NCBI RefSeq assembly: GCF_030519475.1
Contig: NZ_JAUMKD010000003.1
Coordinates: 124,001-188,000, forward strand
DNA length: 64,000 bases
Origin: Micromonospora sp. C28SCA-DRY-2
Lineage (GTDB): Bacteria > Actinomycetota > Actinomycetes > Mycobacteriales > Micromonosporaceae
Direction: 5' to 3'
The position numbers and the translations under genes are program-made. The notes beneath the pieces are model-generated. The model had not been told where the DNA came from. It did no database searches and saw only the letters and a program-made list of their open reading frames with translations. Position 1 is the first letter of the stretch; every line of letters begins with the position of its first letter. This document shows, piece after piece, positions 33,287-41,513 of the stretch.

Positions 33287-33964
33287 GTGGCCGCGACGGA
33301 GCAGGACCCGACGGGCGGCCCCGGCCTGGCCGAACTCGACCGGATGAAGGCGTTCAGCGACGGCGTCTTCGCGATCGTCATCACCCTGCTGGTGCTGGAA
33401 CTGCGCGTCCCCTCGTACGAGCCGGGCGGGCTGCTCCCGGCGCTGCTCCACGAGGGCTCCGCCTACCTCGCCTTCGTGGTCTCCTTCGTCTACGTCGGCG
33501 TCCTCTGGCTCAACCACCACGCGCTGTTGCGGCTGCTGCGCGGCACCACCCCGGCGCTGAACTGGATCAACCTCGCCATCCTGTTCGGCGTGGTGATCAT
33601 CCCGTTCCCGACCGCGGTGCTCGCCGCGGCGTTCACCGAGCACGGCGACCGGTACGACCGGCAGGTGGCGGTCGGCCTCTACGCGCTCTCCGCGGCGCTG
33701 ATGTCGCTGCCGTGGCTGGTGGTCTTCGGCTACCTGCGCCGCCGGCCGGAGGTGCGCGCGGTGGGCATCGACCACGCCTACGTGCGGGCGCAGACGCGGC
33801 GGCCGGTCACCGGGTTGATCCTCTACGGTCTGGCCGGGCTGCTCGGCTGGTTGGTGGACCCGGTGGTCGGGCTGATCGCCATCATGGTCATGATCGCGTA
33901 CCACGCGGTCACCAGCGAGGGGATCCGCCGCCGGCGCCGGCCGCCGGCGCGCGGGCCGAGCTGA
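33287..33964 (+). CDS. TMEM175-family (DUF1211) potassium-channel-like membrane protein
   Basis: A 225-residue protein; GTG start 6 nt after TAGCCT (33275-33280), so leaderless. The family signature R-x3-FSDGVFAI-x2-TLLVLEL appears at residues 19-38 (RMKAFSDGVFAIVITLLVLE). About six membrane segments follow (LAFVVSFVYVGVLWLNHHAL, WINLAILFGVVIIPF, LVDPVVGLIAIMVMIAYHAV). Bacterial members form tetrameric potassium-leak channels. It stands alone between an operon terminator and the ArsR promoter. Confidence 0.85.
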   Translation: MAATEQDPTGGPGLAELDRMKAFSDGVFAIVITLLVLELRVPSYEPGGLLPALLHEGSAYLAFVVSFVYVGVLWLNHHALLRLLRGTTPALNWINLAILFGVVIIPFPTAVLAAAFTEHGDRYDRQVAVGLYALSAALMSLPWLVVFGYLRRRPEVRAVGIDHAYVRAQTRRPVTGLILYGLAGLLGWLVDPVVGLIAIMVMIAYHAVTSEGIRRRRRPPARGPS

Positions 33965-34004
33965 GCCGATCCCCCTCGACACGCCGAACCTCCTATACGC
34001 CTTT

Positions 34005-34031
34005 ACTTAAATAAGTCGGCGCTGATATAAC
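34005..34031 (+). promoter_or_regulatory. ArsR operator and leaderless -10 box
   Basis: ACTTA-AA-TAAGT (34005-34016) is an AT-rich palindrome in an otherwise GC-rich sequence, just upstream of TATAAC (34026-34031), which lies 6 nt before the GTG start. Position and composition fit autoregulation by the ArsR-type protein. Confidence 0.65.
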
Positions 34032-34037
34032 TGGCCG

Positions 34038-34409
34038 GTGCACGCCTTCGATGTGCTCGGCGACCCGGTGCGGCGCCGGATCCTCGAACTGCTCGCCGGC
34101 GGCGAGATGACCGCCGGCGGGCTCTGCGACGTGATCCGGGCGGAGTTCGGCATCTCCCAGCCGGCCGTCTCGCAGCACCTCAAGGTGCTGCGGGACAACG
34201 GCTTCACCACCGTGCGGCCGGAGGGGACCCGCCGGCTCTACGCCGTCGACCCGGCGCCGCTGCGCGAGGTCGACGACTGGCTCGGCCACTTCCGCCGGTT
34301 CTGGACCCCACCCCTGCAGGCCCTCGCCACCGAGCTCGCCCGAGGCAAGCGCGAACGGCGGCTGCGCGAGCAGCGCGCCGACGCTCCCGAGGAAAGGAGA
34401 GAATCATGA
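34038..34409 (+). CDS. ArsR-family winged-helix regulator
   Basis: A 123-residue protein, GTG start, leaderless. The winged HTH fills residues 3-85 (FDVLGDPVRRRILELLAGGE, FGISQPAVSQHLKVLRDNGF, RRLYAVD). No metal-binding CxC motif is present, so it belongs to the non-metal group that is typically paired with an AHSA1/SRPBCC partner. Its stop overlaps the start of that partner (ATGA). Confidence 0.9.
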   Translation: MHAFDVLGDPVRRRILELLAGGEMTAGGLCDVIRAEFGISQPAVSQHLKVLRDNGFTTVRPEGTRRLYAVDPAPLREVDDWLGHFRRFWTPPLQALATELARGKRERRLREQRADAPEERRES

Positions 34410-35047
34410 TCGAGGCGACCAGCCAGCTCAACGCGGTCCGACGCCAGGTCGGCCAGCGGACGCTGGAGGCCGGCGAGGCCCGGGTGACGACCATCAGCCA
34501 GACGTACGACGCGCCGCTGGAGGACGTCTGGGACGCCTGCACCAACCCCGAGCGCATCCCCCGCTGGTTCCTGCCGGTCAGCGGCGACCTGCGGCTGCAC
34601 GGCCGCTACCAGTTGGAGGGCAACGCGTCCGGCGTGGTGGAGCGCTGCGACCCGCCAAAGAGCTTCGCCGCCACCTGGGAAATGATGGGCGAGGTGAGCT
34701 GGATCGAGGTCCGGCTGACCCCGACCGGCGACGGCCGCACCCGGTTCGAGCTGGACCACATCGCGCACGTCGACCAGGAGCGCTGGGACCAGTTCGGCCC
34801 GGGCGCGGTCGGGGTGGGCTGGGACCTGGCCCTGCTCGGCCTGGCCACGCACCTGGCCAACGACGGCAGCGGGGTCAGCCCGGAGCAGAGCGAGGCCTGG
34901 AGCGCCTCCCCGGAGGGCCGGGCCTTCATGTCGACGGCCAGCGACCTGTGGGGCGAGGCGAGCATCGCCGCCGGCACCGACCCCGAGGCGGCCCGGGCCG
35001 CCGCCGGCCGCACCACCGCCTTCTACACCGGCACCCCGGAGAGCTGA
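34406..35047 (+). CDS. SRPBCC / AHSA1-domain protein
   Basis: A 213-residue protein with GGAAAGGAGAG upstream. The fold signature of AHSA1 proteins is visible: YDAPLEDVWDACTNPERIPRWF (split by the helix-grip start), LRLHGRYQLEGNASG, and FELDHIAHVD. The hydrophobic cavity of this family binds lipids or small ligands; partner ArsR repressors control it. The function is otherwise unknown, and the C-terminal 60 residues are an additional helical part. Confidence 0.88.
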   Translation: MIEATSQLNAVRRQVGQRTLEAGEARVTTISQTYDAPLEDVWDACTNPERIPRWFLPVSGDLRLHGRYQLEGNASGVVERCDPPKSFAATWEMMGEVSWIEVRLTPTGDGRTRFELDHIAHVDQERWDQFGPGAVGVGWDLALLGLATHLANDGSGVSPEQSEAWSASPEGRAFMSTASDLWGEASIAAGTDPEAARAAAGRTTAFYTGTPES

Positions 35048-35312
35048 GCCGGCCGCCCGCCCGGCGCTGGGCGGCAGCGCCGTGCGGGGGTGCCGAGCCG
35101 GGGGCGCCGGCAGGGCGGGTTGCGGCGGCTCGTCTCGCACCCCACCCCTGCCGTGCGCGTGGCGGGTGTCGCCATGCTTCGCGCCCCGTGCACGGGCCAC
35201 GCGGCCCGCATGCCGCTGGACCGGTCAGGCCGCGACGATTCGCCCCGCCCACCACGGCAGCACGCGCCGGGTCGGTGTGTCCCCGCCGGCGGCGGTGACT
35301 CCCCGCGGGCGT

Positions 35313-35348
35313 GATACCTCAGAGTCATCTTGATGACTCTGAGGTATC
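35313..35348. repeat. Perfect 16-bp-arm palindrome in a 528-bp gene-free stretch
   Basis: GATACCTCAGAGTCAT (35313-35328), CTTG, ATGACTCTGAGGTATC (35333-35348). The arms are only about 44% GC, unlike the flanks. No T-tract follows and it is about 265 bp past the previous stop, so it is not an obvious terminator. I suspect a dispersed intergenic palindrome. The rest of 35048-35575 shows no supportable gene; a GAGAGCGCT half-operator-like string lies near 35474. Confidence 0.7.
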
Positions 35349-35575
35349 GGACTCGCACGAGCATGGTCCCCTGCCGGTCGGGACGCCGCGCGACTCTGCC
35401 GGGAAGGGGGGCGGTTGGGCGCACCGCGCGCGCCAGGCACGTCCCGCTGATGCAACAACGAAAGCGCGGACGGTGAGAGCGCTGTGGTCGTGCTGGCAGG
35501 CCTTCGCCGTGCCGCCTCAGGGACCGGCGCCGCCCGTCGTGAGGGCCCGCGCCGTGGCCGGTAACGTGCTGCGGC

Positions 35576-36088
35576 ATGAGTGGCGTGCCGTACTCCCACT
35601 GCTCCTACTGCGGGGCCGCCTACCCGGCGGAGGCCGGCTGGCCGCGGGTCTGCGCGGTCTGCGGGCAGACGGTCTGGCGCAACCCGCTGCCCGTCGCGGT
35701 GGCGGTGCTGCCGGTCCGGACGGCCGCGGGCCTCGGCGTGGTCGTCGTCCGCCGGGACATCGAGCCGGCGCGCGGTCTGCTCGCGCTGCCGGGCGGCTTC
35801 GTCGAGTACGGCGAGGAGTGGAACGACGCGCTGGTCCGGGAACTGCGCGAGGAGACCGGCCTGCTCGCCGACGCCGCGGACGCCCGGCTCCTCGCGGTGC
35901 ACAGCGCCCCGGCCGGCGGCACCATGATGCTCTTCGGCGAGCTGCCCGAGCGGCCGGCCGCGGAGCTGCCGCCCTCGGCGCCGACCGAGGAGGCCACCGA
36001 GTGGCTGGTGCTCACCGAGCCGACCGAGCTGGCGTTCTCCACGCATACCCGGGTGCTGGCCGACTTCCTCGCCCGCCACACCGACTGA
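35576..36088 (+). CDS. NUDIX hydrolase with N-terminal zinc ribbon
   Basis: A 170-residue protein; ATG 8 nt after TAACGT (35562-35567), probably leaderless. Residues 9-33 hold a four-Cys ribbon (CSYCGAAYP then CAVCGQ). The NUDIX box lies at about residues 79-101 (GFVEYGEEWNDALVRELREE then TGL) with all the G-x5-E-x7-RE-x2-EE-x-G residues. The layout resembles NADH-pyrophosphatase-type or ADP-ribose NUDIX enzymes. The substrate is not predictable. Confidence 0.88.
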   Translation: MSGVPYSHCSYCGAAYPAEAGWPRVCAVCGQTVWRNPLPVAVAVLPVRTAAGLGVVVVRRDIEPARGLLALPGGFVEYGEEWNDALVRELREETGLLADAADARLLAVHSAPAGGTMMLFGELPERPAAELPPSAPTEEATEWLVLTEPTELAFSTHTRVLADFLARHTD

Positions 36089-36184
36089 GCGCCGGCGCCC
36101 CTCGCGGCCAGCGCCGCCCCGGCCCGCGATCCGCGTGCCGGTGCCGCGCGGGCAGGGCGGTGGCCGGTCCGGCCCGGTGCGCCG

Positions 36185-36730
36185 TCAGTGGGTGCCGGTC
36201 AGGTAGCGGGCGGGCACCGCGTCGGTGAGCCAGACGCCGTTGGCGCTGCGGTAGAAGACGTGCCCGTCGCGGGCCATCGCCGCCGCGTCGACGGTGAGCA
36301 CCACGACCGTGCCCGGCCGCCGGGCGCCCACCCGGCGGGCGGTCTCCACGTCCGGCGACAGGTGGACGTGGTGCCGCCCGCCGCGGTGCAGCCCGGTGGC
36401 CCGGATCGACGCCACCGCCGCCGCGCCGGTGCCGTGGTAGAGCGTGTCCGGCGGCGGCACCGGCACCAGCCCCAGGTCGACCGGGAACGAGTGCCCCTGG
36501 CTGGCCCGGATCCGCTCCACGCCGTCCGGGCCCCGCTCCACCGCGAACCGCTGCTTGTCGTTGCCGGCCACCACCGCGTCGAGATCCGCCCGGTCGATCC
36601 GCAGCGCGGCCAGGAACTCCGCGACCGGCACCCAGCCCGCCCGGTCGGGTGCGAGGCCGAACCGGCCGGGCTGGTGCCGCAACGCGAGCGACATCCGCTT
36701 GCTCAACCTGACCAGATCCGCGTGATCCAC
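36185..36730 (-). CDS. kptA: RNA 2'-phosphotransferase (Tpt1/KptA family)
   Basis: A 181-residue protein; GTG start 6 nt after a GACAAT box on the minus strand, probably leaderless. Family motifs are present: LSKRMSLALRHQPGRFGL (residues 9-26, with the catalytic Arg and His), GWVPVAEFLAA, RIRASQGHSFPVDLGL, LYHGTGAAAVASI, and the C-terminal HVHLSPDVETARRVGARR. The enzyme moves an RNA 2'-phosphate to NAD. Eukaryotes need it for tRNA splicing; its bacterial role is unclear. It stands alone and converges on the NUDIX gene, which is also a nucleotide-metabolism enzyme. Confidence 0.92.
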   Translation of the reverse strand: MDHADLVRLSKRMSLALRHQPGRFGLAPDRAGWVPVAEFLAALRIDRADLDAVVAGNDKQRFAVERGPDGVERIRASQGHSFPVDLGLVPVPPPDTLYHGTGAAAVASIRATGLHRGGRHHVHLSPDVETARRVGARRPGTVVVLTVDAAAMARDGHVFYRSANGVWLTDAVPARYLTGTH

Positions 36731-36802
36731 CCCGGCATTGTCACCCGCCGCGCCGACCCGCCCCGACGGACCCGCCCGCGGCGTGCCGCCCGGCGCGCCG
36801 GG

Positions 36803-37852
36803 TCAGGCGGCGGAGCGCTCGGCGACCGGCCGGCGCCGGCGGGCCGGGTCGGTCAGCGCCGGCGGACGCCAGACGCCGTCCGGCGGGTACAGGTTGGTGC
36901 CCGGCGGGACGATCTCGTCGATCCGGTCCAGGGTGGCGTCGTCCAGGGTCAGCGTGGCGCCGGCGAGCAGCCCGTCCAGTTGGTCCATGGTGCGCGGGCC
37001 GATGATCGTCGAGGTGACGCCCGGGTGGGCCGCGGTGAACGCCACCGCCAGCTCCGGCAGCGTCCGGCCGAGGCCGTCGGCCAGCTCCACCAGCTGCTCG
37101 ACCGCCCGGTACTTGGCCGCGTTGCCCGGCAGTGCCGGGTCGAACCGGGCCGGGGTCAGCGCCGGACGCCCCGCCGCCAGGTCCACCGGACGGCCCTGCC
37201 GGTAGCGGCCGGAGAGGAAGCCGGAGGCGAGCGGGCTCCAGACCAGCACCCCCATGCCGTACCGCTGGCAGACCGGGAGCACGTCGGCCTCGATGCCCCG
37301 GGCCAGGATCGAGTACGGCGGCTGCTCGGTGCGGAACCGACCCAGGCCGCGCCGCTCGGCGACGTGCTGGGCCTCGACGATCTCCTCGGCCGGGAAGGTC
37401 GAGCAGCCGAAGGCCCGGATGGTGCCGGCCCGGACGAGGTCGCTGAGCACGCCGAGGGTCTCCTCGACGTCGGTGGTGTGGTCGGGGCGGTGGACCTGGT
37501 AGAGGTCGATCCAGTCGGTGCCCAGCCGGCGCAGGCTGTCGTGCACCGCCCGCAGGATCCAGCGGCGCGAGTTCCCGCCCCGGTTGGGGCCCTCCCCCAT
37601 CGGGAAGTGCACCTTGGTGGCGAGCACGACGTCGTCACGCCGGCCGCGCAGCGCCCGGCCGACGATCTGCTCGCTCTCCCCGGCCGAGTACATGTCCGCG
37701 GTGTCGACCAGGTTGATCCCCCGGTCGAGCGCGGCGTGGATGATCCGCACGCAGTCGTCGTGGTCGGGGTTGCCGACCGCGCCGAACATCATCGTGCCGA
37801 GGGCGTGGACGCTGACCTCGATGCCGGTGCCGCCCAGTACCCGGTGACGCAT
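36803..37852 (-). CDS. Aldo/keto reductase
   Basis: A 349-residue protein; the ATG at 37852 (MRHRVLGGTGIEVSVHALGT) was chosen as the family start. The catalytic tetrad is visible: Asp and Tyr in NLVDTADMYSAGESE, Lys in VLATKVHF, His in YQVHRPD. The NADPH-binding end includes STIIGPRTMDQLDG. The substrate is probably an aldehyde or xenobiotic carbonyl. It has a MerR-type promoter and no operon partner. Confidence 0.92.
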   Translation of the reverse strand: MRHRVLGGTGIEVSVHALGTMMFGAVGNPDHDDCVRIIHAALDRGINLVDTADMYSAGESEQIVGRALRGRRDDVVLATKVHFPMGEGPNRGGNSRRWILRAVHDSLRRLGTDWIDLYQVHRPDHTTDVEETLGVLSDLVRAGTIRAFGCSTFPAEEIVEAQHVAERRGLGRFRTEQPPYSILARGIEADVLPVCQRYGMGVLVWSPLASGFLSGRYRQGRPVDLAAGRPALTPARFDPALPGNAAKYRAVEQLVELADGLGRTLPELAVAFTAAHPGVTSTIIGPRTMDQLDGLLAGATLTLDDATLDRIDEIVPPGTNLYPPDGVWRPPALTDPARRRRPVAERSAA

Positions 37853-37907
37853 GGTGGTGCTCCTCGCGGTGTTCGCCCCGGCGGCGGTTCCGCCGGCGGC
37901 GCCGCCC

Positions 37908-37938
37908 ACGCTAGGAATTCGAGTGCACTGGAAGTCAA
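37908..37938 (-). promoter_or_regulatory. MerR-type promoter of the aldo/keto reductase gene
   Basis: On the minus strand TTGACT (37938-37933) and TAGCGT (37913-37908) are separated by 19 bp, two more than optimal, and the spacer contains the palindrome AGTGCACT (37922-37929). An over-long spacer with a central dyad is the hallmark of MerR-activated promoters. No merR gene is in the window. Confidence 0.7.
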
Positions 37939-37966
37939 CACCGGGCGGGGGCGGCGAGCGGGCCGG

Positions 37967-39940
37967 TCAGCGGGCGACCCTGTCGCCGGACCCCGGTGCG
38001 CCGGCCAGGTAGCCGCTGGCCTGGAGGTCGAACAGCTCCCGGTAGAGGCCGTCGGCGGCCATCAGCTCGTCGTGGGTGCCGTGCTGGACCAGCCGTCCCT
38101 GGTCGAGCACGAAGATCTGGTCGGCGTGCCGGACGTTGGCCAGCCGGTGGGTGATCAGGACGACCGCCCGGTCCGGGTGCCGGCGCAGGTGCTGGAAGAG
38201 CGCGTGCTCGGCCCGGGCGTCGAGGGCGGCGGACGGCTCGTCGCAGATCAGCAGCGCGGCGTCGCGGTAGAGCCCGCGCGCGGCGACCAGCCGCTGCCAC
38301 TGCCCGCCGGAGAGGTCGTGGCCGTTCTTGAACTCGCGGTCCAGCAGCGTGTCGTAGCCGTACGGCAGGTTGTCGATCACCTCGTCGGCGGCGGCCGCGC
38401 GGGCGGCGTCCCGCACGCTCGGCCCGGGCCGCCCGGGTGGCCGGTCGTGGCGGCCGATGCGGATGTTCTGCCCGGCGGTGAACGGGAACTTCCACCAGTC
38501 CTGGGTCATCACCGCCACGTGCTCGCCGACGGCGCGGGGGTCGAGGTCGGCGGTGTCCACGCCGTCCCACCGGATAGTGCCCCCGGTCGGCCGGTAGAGG
38601 CCGGCGATGAGCTTGGCCAGGGTGGTCTTGCCGGAGCCGTTCTCGCCGACCAGCGCGATCACCTGCCCCCGCCGCAGGGTGAGGCTCACCTCGTCGACGG
38701 CCGGCTGGGCGGTGTCCGGGTAGCGCAGGCTGACCCGGTCGAGCTCGATCACGTCGAAGCCGTCGACGGTTCGCCCACCGGTGGCCGGTATCCGGCCGCT
38801 GGCGCGTTCCAAGAAGTCGCGGTAGTCCTGGTAGTAGAGGGCGTCCTCGTAGAGCGAGTTGGTGGCGAGGACCGCGACGCCGAGGCTGGTCCGGGCGGAC
38901 TGGATGGCCAGCAGCGCGGTCGCCGCCGCGGCGAGCGCCACCAGCCCGCCGAGCAGCAGCGCGCCGAGGACGGCGTAGACGCCGAAGGCGGCCAGCCCGG
39001 CGACGCTGGCCCCGGCCACCCGGGTGCCGGTCTGCGACCGGACCAGGCGCAGCTGGGCCCGGGTCTCGACGGCCATCACCCGGCGGTACTCGGCGATCAG
39101 GAACCCGCGCATCTGGTAGGCGCGCACCTCGGCCGCGGTGTGCCGGTTGGCCATCAGGTGGGCCAGCATCCACATCCGCCGGCGGCGGGTGATCCGGGCC
39201 AGCATGGCCAGGTACTGCCGGCGGGCCACCCGAACCGCGGTGACCGCCTCCGGCACCGCCGCGAGCAGCAGGCAGGGCAGCAGGACCGGCTGGATGACCG
39301 CGACCGCGACCGCGGTGGCGACCATCCCGACCACCCCGGTGACCAAGTTGACCGTGTGGTCCACGATGTACGCCGCCTCGGTGATCCCGCGCTCGCGGGC
39401 GCGGTCCATCTCCTCGGCGAAGCCGGCGTCGTCGAACGCGGCGAGGTCGACCGCCGTGGTGGCCTCGAACAGCCGCAGCTCCACCTCGTAGTTGATCTGC
39501 GGGGTGAGCCGGGCCTGGGCCCAGCCGGCCGCGATCAGCAGGCCACCCCGGGCGGAGACCGCCGCGGCGGCCAGTACCAGCGCCGGCAGCGCGGCGCGCA
39601 CCCGGTCCGGGGTGGGACCGGCGGCGAACAGCTCGCGCAGCACGCTGGTCGTGGCGAGCAGCCCGAACGTGGTCATCACCCCGGCCGCGACGTTCAACCC
39701 GATGGAGGCGACGGTGTCCCGGCGGCTGGTGGCCCAGGCCAGCGCCACCGCCTCGCGCACCAGCCGGGGCAACCGGCGGGCCACCGCCCGGAAGCTGGTG
39801 TGCGCGAACTCGGTGGCGTGGTGCATCCAGGCCGAGTCCTCCAGCTCGGGCAGGACCGAGCCGGTGGCGGTGTCGTCGGGCGGTTCGGCCGGTGGGTCGC
39901 CCGGCTCGGACGGGTGGCGCTGGCGGGCGATCGACTCCAC
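37967..39940 (-). CDS. ABC exporter with fused membrane and ATPase domains
   Basis: A 657-residue half-transporter; GTG start behind GGGAGGG. The membrane domain spans about residues 55-365 with a typical exporter coupling pattern (TPQINYEVELRLFEATTAVD). The ATPase domain has Walker A GENGSGKTTLAK (near 429-440), Q-loop MTQDWWKFPFTAGQN, signature LSGGQWQRLVAARGL, Walker B LLICDEPSAALDARAE and switch ITHRL. It resembles peptide or lipid exporters that form homodimers. It is the distal gene after the kinase gene on the same strand but has its own 124-bp upstream region. Confidence 0.9.
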   Translation of the reverse strand: MESIARQRHPSEPGDPPAEPPDDTATGSVLPELEDSAWMHHATEFAHTSFRAVARRLPRLVREAVALAWATSRRDTVASIGLNVAAGVMTTFGLLATTSVLRELFAAGPTPDRVRAALPALVLAAAAVSARGGLLIAAGWAQARLTPQINYEVELRLFEATTAVDLAAFDDAGFAEEMDRARERGITEAAYIVDHTVNLVTGVVGMVATAVAVAVIQPVLLPCLLLAAVPEAVTAVRVARRQYLAMLARITRRRRMWMLAHLMANRHTAAEVRAYQMRGFLIAEYRRVMAVETRAQLRLVRSQTGTRVAGASVAGLAAFGVYAVLGALLLGGLVALAAAATALLAIQSARTSLGVAVLATNSLYEDALYYQDYRDFLERASGRIPATGGRTVDGFDVIELDRVSLRYPDTAQPAVDEVSLTLRRGQVIALVGENGSGKTTLAKLIAGLYRPTGGTIRWDGVDTADLDPRAVGEHVAVMTQDWWKFPFTAGQNIRIGRHDRPPGRPGPSVRDAARAAAADEVIDNLPYGYDTLLDREFKNGHDLSGGQWQRLVAARGLYRDAALLICDEPSAALDARAEHALFQHLRRHPDRAVVLITHRLANVRHADQIFVLDQGRLVQHGTHDELMAADGLYRELFDLQASGYLAGAPGSGDRVAR

Positions 39941-40018
39941 GGACCCTCCCGGGCGGACGCGGGTGAACCGGACGCCGCCCGAGACTACCGACAGCGACCG
40001 ACCCGTGTCGCCGCGTAC

Positions 40019-40053
40019 ACGGCGTGTCGAACGCGCGTGCCAACGGCGTGTCG
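40019..40053. repeat. Direct repeat upstream of the ABC exporter
   Basis: ACGGCGTGTCG occurs at 40019-40029 and again at 40043-40053, 24 bp apart (about two helix turns), upstream of the exporter gene. The first copy also forms ACAC-GGC-GTGT with the bases before it. It is a possible activator site; no clear partner gene. Confidence 0.4.
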
Positions 40054-40064
40054 GCCGGGTCGGG

Positions 40065-41513
40065 TCAGGGCGCCGGCTCCGGATCGGACGCCGGCGCGGT
40101 CAGCGGCAGCAGCACCCGGAAGGTGGTGGCGCCGGGGGCGGACTCGACCCGGATGTCGCCGTGGTGCTTGTGGACCACGATCCGGTACGAGATGTCGAGC
40201 CCCAGGCCGGTGCCGGTGCCGACCGGCTTGGTGGTGAAGAACGGCTCGAAGATGCGCGGGCGCACGTCGGCCGGGATGCCCGGCCCGGTGTCGGCGATCT
40301 CCACCGCGAGCAGGTCGCCGTCGCGCCCGGTCCGGACGGTCAGCGTGCCCTTCTCCCCCATCGCGCCGAGCGCGTTGTCGATCAGGTTGGTCCAGACCTG
40401 GTTGAGCTCGGCCGCGTACGCCGGAACCGGCGGGAGGCCGCGGTCGTACTCCTTGACCAGCCGGACCCCGGCGGGCAGCTTGCCCTTGAACATCACCAGG
40501 GTGGCGTCGAGCAGGTCGTGCACGTCGACCACCTGGTACGGCGCCCGGTCCAGCTGCGAGTACTGCTTGGCCGCGCCGACCAGGCCGGAGATCCGGGTGA
40601 CGGCGTCGCCGATCTCCCGCATCAGCAGCTCGGTCTCGACCGTGTAGGTCAACCACCGTACGGCCGCCTCCAGGTCCGCCGCACCCACCGCCGTCCGCAC
40701 CCGGGCCAGCCACTCCTCGTCCAGCCCCCCGGCGACCAGCGTCGGCGCCAGGTCCCAGCCGGCGTCGATCCGCTGCTCCGCCAGCCAGTCGGCCAGCGCG
40801 TCCTCGGCGTCCGCGGCGGCCATCGGGCTCAGCTGCGGCGCGGCGGCCACCCGGGCGACCGCCTCCTCCTGGAGTTCCACCAGCGTGTGCAGCGCCCGCC
40901 CGTCCAGCCGCCCGTCGGCGATCATCGCCAGCTTGTGCCGCATCCCGGCCACCCGGTCGCGCAGCACCGAGGTGGCCCGGACCGCCGCGGCCGCCGGGTT
41001 GTTCAGCTCGTGGGTCAGCCCCGCCGAGAGGGAACCCAGCGCCAGCAACCGTTCCCGCTCGCCGACGATGGTCTGGGCGTTCCGCATCCCGATGAACAGC
41101 CCCTCCAGCAGGTGCATCGCCATCGGGAACCAGGAGCGCACGGCGTGCGCGAAGCTCTCCGCGGGGAGCACGAAGAACTCCGCCGCGTCGACCGCCCGCA
41201 ACGTGTTGCGGTAGACCTGCTCCGCCTGGTCGTCGAGGTACGCCTGGGTGGCCCCGCCGTACACCCCGCGCTGGCCGGTCCGGGTGACCACCACCTCGTC
41301 GCCGTGCACCCGCCGGCTCAGCGTCACCGCCCCGCGGAGCAGGACGAAGAAGCAGGTGGCCGGCTCGCCCTCGGCGTAGACGACGGTGCCGGCGGCGCGC
41401 TGCTCCACCCGGCCGTGCTCGGCCAGCCAGCCGAGCTGCCCGTCGTCGAGCGCCTCGAACAGGAACAGGGTGCGCAGCTGGTCCGGGGTCAGCCGGTCGG
41501 TCGGGGTGGTCAC
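40065..41513 (-). CDS. Histidine kinase with N-terminal cyclic-nucleotide-binding-like domain
   Basis: A 482-residue soluble protein; GTG start overlaps the stop of the upstream gene (GTGA). Residues 10-125 form a cNMP-binding/CRP-like beta-barrel (LFEALDDGQLGWLAEHGRVE, AEGEPATCFFVLLRGAVTLS). The H-box is LTHELNNPAAAA with His168. The ATPase domain has the N-box NQVWTNLIDNALGAM (371-385), G1 DTGPGIP (408-414), F-box EPFFTTK and G2 GTGTGLGLD (432-440). No membrane segment. The obvious phosphorylation target is the receiver domain of the coupled upstream gene product. Confidence 0.9.
   Translation of the reverse strand: MTTPTDRLTPDQLRTLFLFEALDDGQLGWLAEHGRVEQRAAGTVVYAEGEPATCFFVLLRGAVTLSRRVHGDEVVVTRTGQRGVYGGATQAYLDDQAEQVYRNTLRAVDAAEFFVLPAESFAHAVRSWFPMAMHLLEGLFIGMRNAQTIVGERERLLALGSLSAGLTHELNNPAAAAVRATSVLRDRVAGMRHKLAMIADGRLDGRALHTLVELQEEAVARVAAAPQLSPMAAADAEDALADWLAEQRIDAGWDLAPTLVAGGLDEEWLARVRTAVGAADLEAAVRWLTYTVETELLMREIGDAVTRISGLVGAAKQYSQLDRAPYQVVDVHDLLDATLVMFKGKLPAGVRLVKEYDRGLPPVPAYAAELNQVWTNLIDNALGAMGEKGTLTVRTGRDGDLLAVEIADTGPGIPADVRPRIFEPFFTTKPVGTGTGLGLDISYRIVVHKHHGDIRVESAPGATTFRVLLPLTAPASDPEPAP

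Noticed and set aside
35048..35312. Small genes on either strand between the AHSA1 and NUDIX genes
   Set aside because: Candidate frames are Arg/Pro/Ala-rich without start signals or codon-position bias.
36789..36802. CCCGGCGCGCCGGG palindrome near the end of the aldo/keto reductase gene
   Set aside because: Fully self-complementary with no loop, touches the stop codon and is common by chance at this GC content.
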